Source: a virus. Taken from it: 36,953 nt of DNA. Shown here piece after piece: positions 1 through 6,117 of the stretch. Each line of letters begins with the position of its first letter. The stretch's first letter is position 1. The stretch covers positions 1-36,953 of IMG/VR virus record IMGVR_UViG_3300035070_002538, one strand, 5' to 3'. A model generated the notes under the pieces. The model saw only the letters and a list, made by a program, of their open reading frames with translations. It had not been told where the DNA came from and ran no database searches. Made by a program: the position numbers and the translations under genes.

Positions 1-48
1 TTCATTGTTACATCCTGTTGTTAATTTGATAGTAGTTTGGAAGCCCCT
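1..48. repeat. Left copy of 48-bp terminal direct repeat
   Basis: These 48 bases are identical to the last 48 bases of the window (36906-36953). An exact end overlap of this size either marks a circular assembly cut at an arbitrary point or a short genuine terminal repeat. A leftward gene crosses the junction (start codon at 36910, its ribosome binding site inside the repeat), which fits a circular map. The unique length is therefore about 36,905 bp. Confidence 0.9.
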
Positions 49-66
49 TTGTCGAGGGGCTTTTTT
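41..66 (+). terminator. Intrinsic terminator-like hairpin
   Basis: AAGCCCC pairs with GGGGCTT around an 8-base loop and is followed on the + strand by a run of six T. In the leftward direction, which is that of the flanking genes, the stem is the same but the trailing bases are not T-rich, so leftward termination may be leaky and let transcription pass from the holin-like gene into the lipoprotein/protease genes. Confidence 0.65.
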
Positions 67-73
67 GTGGGTG

Positions 74-592
74 TTATTTATTATCCTTCGCCTTGCTGCC
101 TATGCTCGATCCGAAATAAAAACCAGTAACGTCTTTACGCTCATCGAGCACACCTTTGATTATCCAACCGCAAACGTTGCCAATGATGACAATTACCGTG
201 TCAGGCAAGTCAGTAAAGTAAGTAAGCGCAAAGATTTGGGCTAGTGCGATAACCACAGCGTAGATAATGTTCCACTTCATCACGCGATCGGCTATCTTGT
301 CGGCCTGCACGCTTCCACTGGTTGTGTACATGTTGCGAGCGCTATTCATTTCATTGGCTTGAATCTCCAACTTCTTAACAATAAAATCATTGTTCGCCTG
401 TTTAAGTTTCAATAGTTGATCAGGTGTTGCACCATTCACAGCCTTTTCAACCAAGTCAATATTGTCCGTTTCTACGCCTGTTAACTCTTTACTGATAATT
501 CGAAGTGCTGTAGCGGGCAGCGTAGCACCACCCGACACAATCGCCCCGACAATATCAGGCGCGTAACCTGCTATCTTTTTTAGCCATTCCAT
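74..592 (-). CDS. Putative holin (GTA-type 3TM holin-like membrane protein)
   Basis: The 172-residue protein has a glycine/alanine-rich N-terminal segment (about residues 10-35), a charged helical middle, and two clear hydrophobic helices (about 108-126 and 132-148) before a polar C-terminus. The layout, with a middle motif around MNSARNMY, recalls the GTA_holin_3TM family, in which the amphipathic N-terminus is counted as a third membrane segment. It lies two bases after the stop of the M15 endolysin gene, the normal place for a holin. The ATG at 592 is chosen because GAGG precedes it by about 8 bases; a GTG at 601 would add three residues and overlap the endolysin stop. The lysis role is inferred from context and topology. 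Confidence 0.7.
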   Translation of the reverse strand: MEWLKKIAGYAPDIVGAIVSGGATLPATALRIISKELTGVETDNIDLVEKAVNGATPDQLLKLKQANNDFIVKKLEIQANEMNSARNMYTTSGSVQADKIADRVMKWNIIYAVVIALAQIFALTYFTDLPDTVIVIIGNVCGWIIKGVLDERKDVTGFYFGSSIGSKAKDNK

Positions 593-594
593 AC

Positions 595-936
595 CTACCA
601 CCTCGCCTTGTTTGGTCTAACATCGATATGGGTGAATGATTTGTAAGAACCAATGCCGTAGTGGTTAGGGAATATCGAATCAAGCAGGTGATAAACCTCC
701 ATTGGCTCTATGTCTTTTACTTGAATATCAGCAGCAATGCCTTCCAGGTGTTTTGATTTGCTAGCTCCGCCTACTGCTTTATTGTGTTTCGGGCAGCGAT
801 AACCTGATGTAATAACCACTGGCTTATTGAAATGTAAGCGTACAAGTTGCAATACTGCCATTAGCTCGCTGTTTGGCTTAGTTTCTCCGCAGCATTTACA
901 AGCAAATTCTTTTTCTCTAAAGTGTGCCGTATTCAT
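595..936 (-). CDS. Endolysin, peptidase M15 family (VanY/L-Ala-D-Glu peptidase type)
   Basis: A 113-residue protein spanning one M15 peptidase domain. The conserved SGYRCPKHN segment is at residues 44-52. The zinc ligands expected of the family appear as H63 and D70 (SKHLEGIAAD) and H103 (FTHIDV). Single-domain M15 proteins of this size are common phage endolysins that cut peptide stems of peptidoglycan. There is no signal peptide, so it needs the adjacent holin-like protein to reach the wall. The start has GGAG six bases upstream. The N-terminal cysteines (FACKCCG) are typical of phage members. Confidence 0.9.
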   Translation of the reverse strand: MNTAHFREKEFACKCCGETKPNSELMAVLQLVRLHFNKPVVITSGYRCPKHNKAVGGASKSKHLEGIAADIQVKDIEPMEVYHLLDSIFPNHYGIGSYKSFTHIDVRPNKARW

Positions 937-938
937 AC

Positions 939-1115
939 TTACTCCATATCATCTTGAGTTGCTAACATATCGATTGTGGATTTATCAGAGAATAAAAACA
1001 CAACCGTCCTATTTGATTCACTTACTAACTTAGCTGTGCATTCTTGCTCGCACATATCGCGCAATGAAGATCCACTGAGCTCTGCACTTTGTCTTACTTG
1101 TGTTGCGATATTCAT
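939..1115 (-). CDS. Small hypothetical protein (58 aa)
   Basis: The gene sits between a 50-residue membrane micro-protein and the endolysin. Its ATG overlaps the upstream gene's stop (ATGA), and its TAA ends two bases before the endolysin ATG. This tight packing supports translation although the product is too small to classify. The sequence begins MNIATQVRQSAELSG and is mixed polar, with two cysteines at residues 22 and 26 and an acidic end. No domain is recognised. Its place in the lysis end of the leftward operon may mean a role in lysis timing, but nothing in the protein shows that. Confidence 0.6.
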   Translation of the reverse strand: MNIATQVRQSAELSGSSLRDMCEQECTAKLVSESNRTVVFLFSDKSTIDMLATQDDME

Positions 1116-1264
1116 GAGAAAGCCACCTTAACCATTTCTTGTAATAGCATAATAAAACCACCAACAACACCAATGCTCATTAGTAACTTATCTCCAGTTT
1201 CCAGTGATTTTTCTTTTGGCTTATCGATCCATTCGCCTTGTGCGTTTTTACTGTAGTTATGCAT
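1112..1264 (-). CDS. Small single-span membrane protein (50 aa)
   Basis: The product has a polar, lysine-rich N-terminus of about 25 residues and then one hydrophobic helix (LLMSIGVVGGFIMLLQ, about residues 27-42), ending VKVAFS. The stop overlaps the start of the next leftward gene by four bases, which indicates translational coupling. Its position two genes before the endolysin makes an accessory lysis role (antiholin or pinholin-like) possible; this is inference from size, topology and location. Confidence 0.6.
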   Translation of the reverse strand: MHNYSKNAQGEWIDKPKEKSLETGDKLLMSIGVVGGFIMLLQEMVKVAFS

Positions 1265-1275
1265 TATTTACCTTC

Positions 1276-1554
1276 CTATAGCTTTTCTAACTCAACAATG
1301 AATGCAGCACAACACATAGCATGCGCTGAATGTGGCAATCCAGATTCACTATCAAGCGTTTCACCGCTCTGAATCGCGAACGTATGGCGAAGTAATGCAG
1401 CCCGGTACCGGTTAATTCCATCTTCCACACCAGCCCATGAGTTAGGTGCGTATTTTTCTGCGCCGAAGGTTAGAACCTTTGCCAGCTCATCAATAGCCTT
1501 TGGTGGTAATAAGTCATACCGTGGCTTATCCTGGTCGTGCTTCATTCCGCCCAT
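1276..1554 (-). CDS. DUF5664 / dATP-dGTP diphosphohydrolase N-terminal domain protein
   Basis: The 92 residues match the compact all-helical DUF5664 pattern, also named dATP/dGTP diphosphohydrolase N-terminal domain: KPRYDLLPP near the start, FGAEKYAPNSW, YRAALLRH, then SGETLDSESGLPHSAHA. The acidic/histidine residues in the last two motifs are the likely metal and nucleotide site. Such proteins are related to MazG-type pyrophosphohydrolases and may trim the dNTP pool during phage replication; activity here is not shown. The ATG at 1554 lies five bases after AAGGA. A GTG at 1575 would fall in a hairpin loop and is less likely. Confidence 0.7.
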   Translation of the reverse strand: MGGMKHDQDKPRYDLLPPKAIDELAKVLTFGAEKYAPNSWAGVEDGINRYRAALLRHTFAIQSGETLDSESGLPHSAHAMCCAAFIVELEKL

Positions 1555-1567
1555 CATTTTCCTTATA

Positions 1568-1584
1568 GCGCCCACTAAGGGCGC
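1568..1584 (-). promoter_or_regulatory. GC-rich hairpin between two leftward genes
   Basis: GCGCCC and GGGCGC pair perfectly around a five-base loop between the SSB-like gene and the DUF5664 gene. No T-run follows in the leftward direction, so it is not a normal intrinsic terminator. It ends a few bases before the ribosome binding site of the DUF5664 gene and could act as an mRNA processing or stability element. Confidence 0.45.
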
Positions 1585-1598
1585 GTTAGTTGTTTAAA

Positions 1599-1907
1599 TT
1601 AACGTTGGCCTTGGTAGTTATTTGGCTGCTGTGGTTGACCCCACCCGCCTTGCTGTCCTTGTTGCGGCTGTTGTTGTGGTTGATTTTGGTATCCACCCTG
1701 TTGACCTTGCTCTTGGTTGTTATCCTGCTTGTCAAAAACCTGACCAGCGGTTGAGCCAGTAGGACCCCAAACCTCAAACGACTGCGAACCATCACCCCAA
1801 GTTGTAATCTCACCAATCGTTTTCCATACCTTTTTAGTTTGGCCTTGGTTATCTTGGTACTCACGAATTGCGATAGTCATGTTTTGCTTGTTAGTTACTT
1901 GTGCCAT
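1599..1907 (-). CDS. Putative single-stranded-DNA-binding-like protein with Q/G-rich tail
   Basis: The 102-residue protein has a short globular part (residues 1-58) rich in strands and aromatic residues, including three tryptophans (VWKTIGEITTW, FEVWGP). The remaining ~44 residues are almost only Q, G, P and N. Such a tail is a hallmark of bacterial and phage SSBs, though the acidic DDDIPF-type tip is absent and the globular part is half the usual OB-fold length. It is encoded directly upstream of (before, in transcription after) YqaJ exonuclease and ERF annealase, where an SSB-type partner would fit. AGGTGA lies seven bases before the start. Function is inferred from composition and neighbours. 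Confidence 0.5.
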   Translation of the reverse strand: MAQVTNKQNMTIAIREYQDNQGQTKKVWKTIGEITTWGDGSQSFEVWGPTGSTAGQVFDKQDNNQEQGQQGGYQNQPQQQPQQGQQGGWGQPQQPNNYQGQR

Positions 1908-2533
1908 TATTTTTCACCTGTTAGTTTGTTGATCATTGATTTCATTTCTTCCACAAAGATAGATACTTTCTCTTCTAGCTTTCCAATGTATTCCTCATCA
2001 CGATAAACGCGAGTCTGAATGTAAGACGCTTCCACGTCGATGCGCGGGTCGAAGGATACGAAGTCACACCACTGGCGACCTGTTACCCATAACTGGCCTT
2101 GAACTTGCGCCTCGTAATCACCTGGCAATCCAGCGTCATCCAAGAATCGTTTAATTTGCGTTTCGGTGTTTGGGCATTTAATCTCAAGCAAGCCATCATC
2201 ACCAACCAATCCATCAGGGCTTACGCCGACAAATTCATTTAACTCTACAAATGCCACCTCTTTAACTTCAACATCGTTCTTAAGCTCATACATGGCTCGC
2301 GCTTGCGGTTCTGTTTCTGTTCCCCACTTCATTGCGTCATTCTCAAAGAATGGCAACGGCTCACCGCGAAGAATTTCAGCTACAAGCTTTATCATGTATG
2401 TCTTCGCTGTTGCTGATGGATTGCTGCCTCGGCCATTTGTCATTACATCCTTGAACTTTGATGCTGTAACTTTTCCAAGTCGAAGATCTAGCCACTCTTG
2501 AGAACCTTGCTCCATTGATTCGATGATATTCAT
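1907..2533 (-). CDS. YqaJ-family viral recombinase / lambda-type exonuclease
   Basis: A 208-residue protein with the YqaJ/PD-(D/E)xK exonuclease pattern: QGSQEWLDLRLGKVTAS (residues 9-25), WGTETEPQAR (70-79), then the catalytic D107 in SPDGL and E117-K119 in LEIKCP. This matches family length. It would digest duplex ends 5'-3' to expose single strands for the neighbouring annealing protein. The start overlaps the stop of the ERF gene as TAATG, and its stop abuts the SSB-like gene, so all three are co-translated. Together they form a red-like recombination module. Confidence 0.9.
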   Translation of the reverse strand: MNIIESMEQGSQEWLDLRLGKVTASKFKDVMTNGRGSNPSATAKTYMIKLVAEILRGEPLPFFENDAMKWGTETEPQARAMYELKNDVEVKEVAFVELNEFVGVSPDGLVGDDGLLEIKCPNTETQIKRFLDDAGLPGDYEAQVQGQLWVTGRQWCDFVSFDPRIDVEASYIQTRVYRDEEYIGKLEEKVSIFVEEMKSMINKLTGEK

Positions 2534-3240
2534 TAGCTAGCCGCCTTAAGTATTTTCTGAAAGTCCTTCGGTTTAATTTCATTAATGTTGGTGAATTTAA
2601 ACGCCTGGCATACCTTTGTTCCTTTTTGCGTGTAGTGCCCACTCTCATCACAAAGAAGCGGTATCAACTCCTGAACCTGCTCATCACTAATCACATTCAT
2701 TGGATCGGTCGGTAATCGGCCATCCATATCAGCATCGGCAGTGACGATGCCTAGAGCGGCGGTTAGCGTGTATCTACTTAGATAAGTAACGGTTGATGCA
2801 ATCGCCTGTATTCCATTCTTAGAGCCCGAGCTATCGGCTGGTGCTGACATTTGAGTCGACTCACTATGCCCATCACAGTGACTAACAATGCACTTAACAT
2901 TAATTCCACCGGTGTGATCTTGCTCGAATCGGTAAGACATTCCGCAACTAGACAGAGGTTTGCGAATCTGGTTAACGATATCACCAAGAGGGGCGTAATT
3001 TGAGTTATGCGCCTTCTTCATCTTTATGATGTCAGGGCAAATACTTTGGAACTTAGCCATTGCAAGAAGAAATTGCTTCTTAGCGTTTCCGGCCTCCCAT
3101 CTATCCTGTAAGTCCATAAGCTTTTCTAGCTTTTCTATATCAGCATTGGACTGTATTGCCATTTCAACCAATCGCATTGGAGATTGACTAACAGGCAGCG
3201 CTGATTGATTGCTTTGCTCTACTTCAATAATGTTACCCAT
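2533..3240 (-). CDS. erf: ERF-family single-strand annealing recombinase
   Basis: The 235-residue product carries the ERF-family core: the NYAPLGDIVNQIRKPL segment near residue 82 followed by CGMSYRF and a T/S-rich strand region that ends in TYLSRYTLTAALGI. The C-terminal part is short and helical. ERF proteins anneal complementary strands in phage recombination and genome circularisation; an end repeat would be a natural substrate. ATG at 3240 is chosen over GTG at 3243 because GGTGA precedes it at good spacing and the stop of the upstream small gene overlaps it as TGATG. Confidence 0.9.
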   Translation of the reverse strand: MGNIIEVEQSNQSALPVSQSPMRLVEMAIQSNADIEKLEKLMDLQDRWEAGNAKKQFLLAMAKFQSICPDIIKMKKAHNSNYAPLGDIVNQIRKPLSSCGMSYRFEQDHTGGINVKCIVSHCDGHSESTQMSAPADSSGSKNGIQAIASTVTYLSRYTLTAALGIVTADADMDGRLPTDPMNVISDEQVQELIPLLCDESGHYTQKGTKVCQAFKFTNINEIKPKDFQKILKAAS

Positions 3241-3404
3241 CACTCTTCACCTTGCTTTCTACGCTTATGCTCGCGCTCAATTAATCCATTTAAAACTGAT
3301 TCTTGTGTTGGTTTAGCTTCTGTTTTTGGTGCGTGCTCACGAGCAACTACAACCAACTCCTCAAGCATCGCCTTGTGCTCATCTGAGCATCTAACCTGTG
3401 CCAT
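3240..3404 (-). CDS. Small protein, possible ribbon-helix-helix regulator (54 aa)
   Basis: This is the first gene of the leftward early operon. The protein begins with a short strand-like stretch (AQVRCSDEH), then a helix (about 10-24), a turn and a second helix (ESVLNGLIEREHKRRK), the order seen in Arc/CopG-type ribbon-helix-helix proteins. The stop overlaps the ERF start. As first product from a promoter that carries a palindrome, it is a candidate autoregulator, but homology is not established and its helix pattern alone is weak evidence. Confidence 0.55.
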   Translation of the reverse strand: MAQVRCSDEHKAMLEELVVVAREHAPKTEAKPTQESVLNGLIEREHKRRKQGEE

Positions 3405-3425
3405 ATATTTATTTTCCTATGTTGC

Positions 3426-3454
3426 TTGCGATGTGGATAATAATGGGGCATTAT
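3426..3454 (+). promoter_or_regulatory. Rightward early promoter
   Basis: TTGCGA (3426-3431), 17 bases, CATTAT (3449-3454). It would start near 3461 and give a leader of about 28 bases to the first rightward gene at 3489. The polymerase footprints of this and the leftward promoter overlap almost completely, so both cannot be occupied at once. Confidence 0.6.
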
Positions 3455-3456
3455 TA
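3438..3456. promoter_or_regulatory. Palindromic operator candidate between the divergent early promoters
   Basis: TAATAATG and CATTATTA form a perfect 8-bp inverted repeat around GGG. Each arm contains the -10 box of one of the two opposing promoters. A protein bound here would shut both; alternatively the symmetry simply reflects paired -10 elements. Confidence 0.55.
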
Positions 3457-3468
3457 GTTGCAAGTCAA
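3440..3468 (-). promoter_or_regulatory. Leftward early promoter
   Basis: Read leftward: TTGACT (3468-3463), a 17-base spacer, then CATTAT (3445-3440), a good sigma-70 match. It would start near 3433, about 30 bases before the first leftward start codon at 3404. The -10 box lies inside an 8-bp-arm palindrome shared with the opposing promoter. Confidence 0.7.
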
Positions 3469-3488
3469 CACCAAATGAGAAATAAATT

Positions 3489-3656
3489 ATGATTAATAAA
3501 CAGCAATGGAAACGCCGCTATATAGACGAACTATTAGTAGACTTCGACAATACAACTAAAGAGGAATACGCAGACTTTGAAACTTATGTTGATGCGATGT
3601 GGGAAATCTTTGATGAGTCGCAAACCATATCAGCTATCGACAGGCTAGAACGATGA
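3489..3656 (+). CDS. Small hypothetical early protein (55 aa)
   Basis: First gene of the rightward early operon. The product (starting MINKQQWKRRYIDE) is acidic after a basic N-terminus, with many aromatic residues and helical character; no domain is recognised. The stop overlaps the start of the next reading frame by four bases (ATGA), which suggests coupling. Early phage genes of this size often bind host proteins, but no function can be read from the sequence. Confidence 0.6.
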   Translation: MINKQQWKRRYIDELLVDFDNTTKEEYADFETYVDAMWEIFDESQTISAIDRLER

Positions 3657-3978
3657 GCCTCAAACAAGCAGTGCGTGACGCCTTAGTCGGAAATGACTAG
3701 ATGTTCACGCTAAGTTATACGCGCTCCGTATCGAGTGTAGAGAGCGCGGCATACATACAGATGAAGTAACCAGGATAGTAAGGTCAGTATTAAATGAAGA
3801 TAGCAAACCCACAGCAATGCCAGAACCAGAAGCACCACAACCACCCGAACCGCCGCAAGCTGTTCAAGATAAACGAACCGACAAAGAACTTTCAAGACGC
3901 GTACAGTTCAGCGGTGAACCAGTTCGAGAAAGAAAAGACAGCGAATCAAAAATATTGATGATGGCGGAGAATAGATGA
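3653..3978 (+). pseudogene. Frameshifted early gene (about 108 aa if restored)
   Basis: The ATG at 3653 overlaps the preceding stop and opens a frame that ends after 15 codons at TAG 3698-3700. In the -1 frame a long open stretch runs from 3697 to TGA 3976-3978 with no usable start codon until 3817. Its end overlaps the next gene's ATG as ATGA. One extra T near 3698 would join the two into one protein: a helical head, then HAKLYALRIECRERG, a proline-rich linker (PEPEAPQPPEPP) and a basic tail. No classical slippery heptamer is seen at the junction. It may be a real mutation, a sequencing error, or a site of unusual recoding; a 53-residue product from ATG 3817 is also possible. No family is recognised. 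Confidence 0.6.
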
Positions 3979-4184
3979 TGTTTTTAGAGTGGTGGCAAAT
4001 TATAGGTATTGCTTTTTACTTCTTCTGGGCAGGAATAAACGCTGAGTTCAATCACAACTACACCTGCAACCTAAAGCTAAGCATTATATTCGGGTTGCTA
4101 TGGCCATTGACGATCTTCAAAGGTAAACCCAAGTCGATGCCAAAATACTACAAAGATGGTCATTACAAAGATGACCTAGATTAA
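3975..4184 (+). CDS. Small membrane protein (69 aa)
   Basis: Two hydrophobic helices, about residues 4-19 (WWQIIGIAFYFFWAGI region) and 34-48 (LSIIFGLLWPLTIF), are joined by a short loop with one cysteine, and the C-terminus is charged and tyrosine/lysine-rich. GGAG stands five bases before the first ATG; a second ATG follows directly. It overlaps the frameshifted gene by four bases and is the last gene before a terminator. The function is unknown. Confidence 0.65.
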   Translation: MMFLEWWQIIGIAFYFFWAGINAEFNHNYTCNLKLSIIFGLLWPLTIFKGKPKSMPKYYKDGHYKDDLD

Positions 4185-4190
4185 AACCAA

Positions 4191-4213
4191 AGGGTCGCTA
4201 AGCGGCCTTTTTT
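4191..4213 (+). terminator. Intrinsic terminator of first rightward early unit
   Basis: GGTCGC (4193-4198) pairs with GCGGCC (4202-4207) through one G-T wobble around a three-base loop, followed by six T. It closes the short 3489-4184 transcription unit and separates it from the KilA-N gene promoter. Confidence 0.8.
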
Positions 4214-4227
4214 ATTGCCTGAGATAA

Positions 4228-4305
4228 AAAGGTGTAACTTTTTTAATAAAAACTATTGCACCATGATAAAGGTTATATTATTATTCTTACATCGCTTACA
4301 CCTTT
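4228..4305. repeat. Inverted repeat flanking the KilA-N gene promoter (operator pair candidate)
   Basis: AAAGGTGTAA at 4228-4237 and its exact reverse complement TTACACCTTT at 4296-4305 bracket the promoter. Their centres lie 68 bp apart, between six and seven helical turns, a spacing that could allow looping or two-site repression. Confidence 0.6.
4256..4284 (+). promoter_or_regulatory. Promoter of the KilA-N gene
   Basis: TTGCAC, 17 bases, TATTAT: a near-consensus sigma-70 promoter. It lies 34 bases before the start codon and between two perfect inverted-repeat arms. The ribosome binding site is AGAGGG just before the ATG at 4318. Confidence 0.75.
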
Positions 4306-4317
4306 AGAGGGTTAAAA

Positions 4318-4956
4318 ATGAAAACAGCAGTGATTATGCAGCGTGAGTTATTCGGCATGCCGGTATCTCAACACAGTAAAACTGAATACTTCAGTGCGAC
4401 CGATTTGGTTAAAGCTGGAAACAAGTACCGAGTAATTAACGGACTTTCACCATTCAACGAAAAGGCATGGATGGCAACAAAGGGAACTAAGGAATTTATC
4501 GAAGAGCTCGAGTTAAAGTTTGGAAAGGTCAAGATATCAGCTCGAGGCCGTGGCCAGCACACTTGGATTCATCCTCTTTTATTTATCGACATGGCTCTGG
4601 CTATTTCGCCAAAGCTTAAGATTGAAACTTACGAGTGGATGTTCGATCACCTAATCAAGAATAGAAACGAGTCGGGTGATAGTTACAACTTACTTTGCGG
4701 GGCTCTGTATAAGCGACACACAAACAAGGCGACTTTCCACAAGTACATTCAAGACGTAGCAAAGAACATACGTCTAGCTTGCGATGTGGTTGACTGGAAC
4801 AAGGCAAGCGCTAGTCAATTAAAAGCTCGAGATAAGATCCACAAGGAAGCAGCTTTGCTTTGTGAGGTTCTTCAGGATAACGATGTTGCACTACAGATTG
4901 CATTTGCTCGAGTTCTTGGCGTTGAGCATGTAATTCCAAAATTAGCCAACAATTAG
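4318..4956 (+). CDS. KilA-N domain DNA-binding regulator
   Basis: A 212-residue protein. Residues about 20-112 form a KilA-N domain: FSATDLVKAGN, then NGLSPFNEKAWMATKGT, and the characteristic GRGQHTWIHPLLFIDMAL followed by YEWMFD. The C-terminal 100 residues are helical with no recognised domain. KilA-N proteins of phages are DNA-binding and several act as antirepressors or inhibitors of host growth. It has its own strong promoter flanked by a perfect inverted repeat, so it is probably self-regulated. It heads a run of small early genes. Confidence 0.85.
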   Translation: MKTAVIMQRELFGMPVSQHSKTEYFSATDLVKAGNKYRVINGLSPFNEKAWMATKGTKEFIEELELKFGKVKISARGRGQHTWIHPLLFIDMALAISPKLKIETYEWMFDHLIKNRNESGDSYNLLCGALYKRHTNKATFHKYIQDVAKNIRLACDVVDWNKASASQLKARDKIHKEAALLCEVLQDNDVALQIAFARVLGVEHVIPKLANN

Positions 4957-4972
4957 CAAGTGAGGGGATGGT

Positions 4973-5098
4973 ATGACCATTAAACAACTAACACCTTACA
5001 AGTGCGCTACATGCAAGATTGCACTACACAAGGCACCAACCAAAGATAACCCGTATGAGCTGGAATGCAGCAAGTGCGGAGAAAGATTCCCATTTTAA
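4973..5098 (+). CDS. Zinc-ribbon micro-protein (41 aa)
   Basis: The product is one zinc ribbon: CATC at residues 11-14 and CSKC at 32-35, separated by 17 residues, with a basic, compact body ending FPF. The four cysteines are the expected metal ligands. GAGG lies upstream of the ATG. Such phage ribbons often bind host transcription or translation factors; the partner cannot be told from sequence. Confidence 0.7.
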   Translation: MTIKQLTPYKCATCKIALHKAPTKDNPYELECSKCGERFPF

Positions 5099-5108
5099 GG
5101 ATTGAGTA

Positions 5109-5492
5109 ATGAAACCACTAGAAAAACTGGCCAAACGAATTGGTGAAATTGGCGAAGAGATAGCAGAGCTTAAATCACAGAGAATAACCAACCTAGAGCA
5201 CTGCTGTGCTTCGGATGATACAGACTTCGGAAGTCAAAGAGAGGTTATCGACCCGCATTGGAATGTCCGAGAAAATTGCCTAATGGTAGCGTACAAATGG
5301 GCTAAAGAAGAAAGGCTGCAAAATGAGTCGGACGGAGAGAGTTACAATCCAGACACCTTTTCTTACATCCTTCACGATGAAGGTTGCATCAACTGCAAAG
5401 GCGCATACGAAGATAAGCGCAAGATTGGCAAACTTAAACAAGAGCGCGGTCGCCTAGTTGGTAATATTAGTAAAATTGGCAAAACCCTTTAA
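5109..5492 (+). CDS. Hypothetical coiled-coil protein with cysteine pairs (127 aa)
   Basis: The N-terminal 30 residues and the C-terminal 25 residues are lysine/glutamate-rich helices likely to form a coiled coil. Between them lie CC near residue 32 and a CINC pair near residue 97, which could bind metal. No family is recognised with confidence. It starts ten bases after the zinc-ribbon gene and belongs to the same early operon. Confidence 0.65.
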   Translation: MKPLEKLAKRIGEIGEEIAELKSQRITNLEHCCASDDTDFGSQREVIDPHWNVRENCLMVAYKWAKEERLQNESDGESYNPDTFSYILHDEGCINCKGAYEDKRKIGKLKQERGRLVGNISKIGKTL

Positions 5493-5510
5493 CCATAAGG
5501 AAACAGAGCA

Positions 5511-5747
5511 ATGAAAACAGTAACAGTAAACAGCAACAACAAAGATGACGCATACGTAGCAACGGTATTGCTATTTAATAATATCCAACAAATGGCAAAT
5601 CACAAGATTGGCAAATGGGAGTTGGTCGAGTCATTTACCAGCGTAGATCAAGAGATATTCGAAACAAAGTATTCAAACGGCAAGATGTGGATTAAAGCGG
5701 TATCAATCGAAGGTGAGCACACTTACAGCTTTGGGAGTGAAGAATAA
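5511..5747 (+). CDS. Hypothetical early protein (78 aa)
   Basis: A small soluble protein without cysteines, predicted as a mixed alpha/beta fold: strand, helix (around YVATVLLFNNIQQMAN), then strands. The start follows a clear AAGGAA site. The stop overlaps the next ATG as TAATG, showing coupling. No domain is recognised. Confidence 0.65.
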   Translation: MKTVTVNSNNKDDAYVATVLLFNNIQQMANHKIGKWELVESFTSVDQEIFETKYSNGKMWIKAVSIEGEHTYSFGSEE

Positions 5748-6028
5748 TGAGAACAGAAGATAAGATCCGCGACGCAAAAGAGTTCACTAGCCTATTACTT
5801 AGCTGCGAGCTAGCGGCAGAGTTTAACAAAGACAAACCTAACAAGGCCATTAAGCACACGTTACGCCGCGTGCAATCACGCGCAACCAGTCCGAATATTA
5901 AAAAGGTGTGCCAGCAAGGTATGCAGCAAATATTCCCTCTGGGATGGTTACAGAAGCAATTAAACAACGTAAGCCGCATTGGTGGGATGGACAAAGAAAC
6001 GTTTCTAAAACTGGGAGCGGAGTTATGA
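5747..6028 (+). CDS. Hypothetical helical early protein (93 aa)
   Basis: The protein is mostly helical and basic in its middle (HTLRRVQSRATS), with a single tryptophan. It is coupled to its neighbours at both ends: its ATG overlaps the preceding stop, and its TGA overlaps the next micro-gene's ATG. No family is recognised. It could be a nucleic-acid or host-protein binder, given its charge, but this is not shown. Confidence 0.65.
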   Translation: MRTEDKIRDAKEFTSLLLSCELAAEFNKDKPNKAIKHTLRRVQSRATSPNIKKVCQQGMQQIFPLGWLQKQLNNVSRIGGMDKETFLKLGAEL

Positions 6029-6117
6029 AACTAGCATATTACGCAACACTAGCAGTAGTAAGCACGGCGCTTTATACATTGGTTATTTACACTGCAATTG
6101 ATAAGGGGTGGTTTTGA
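6025..6117 (+). CDS. Membrane micro-protein (30 aa)
   Basis: The product is a single hydrophobic helix (LAVVSTALYTLVIYTAI) with a lysine near the N-terminus and DKGWF at the end. It overlaps its upstream neighbour by four bases and its downstream neighbour by one (TGATG), which supports translation. The function is unknown. Confidence 0.55.
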   Translation: MKLAYYATLAVVSTALYTLVIYTAIDKGWF

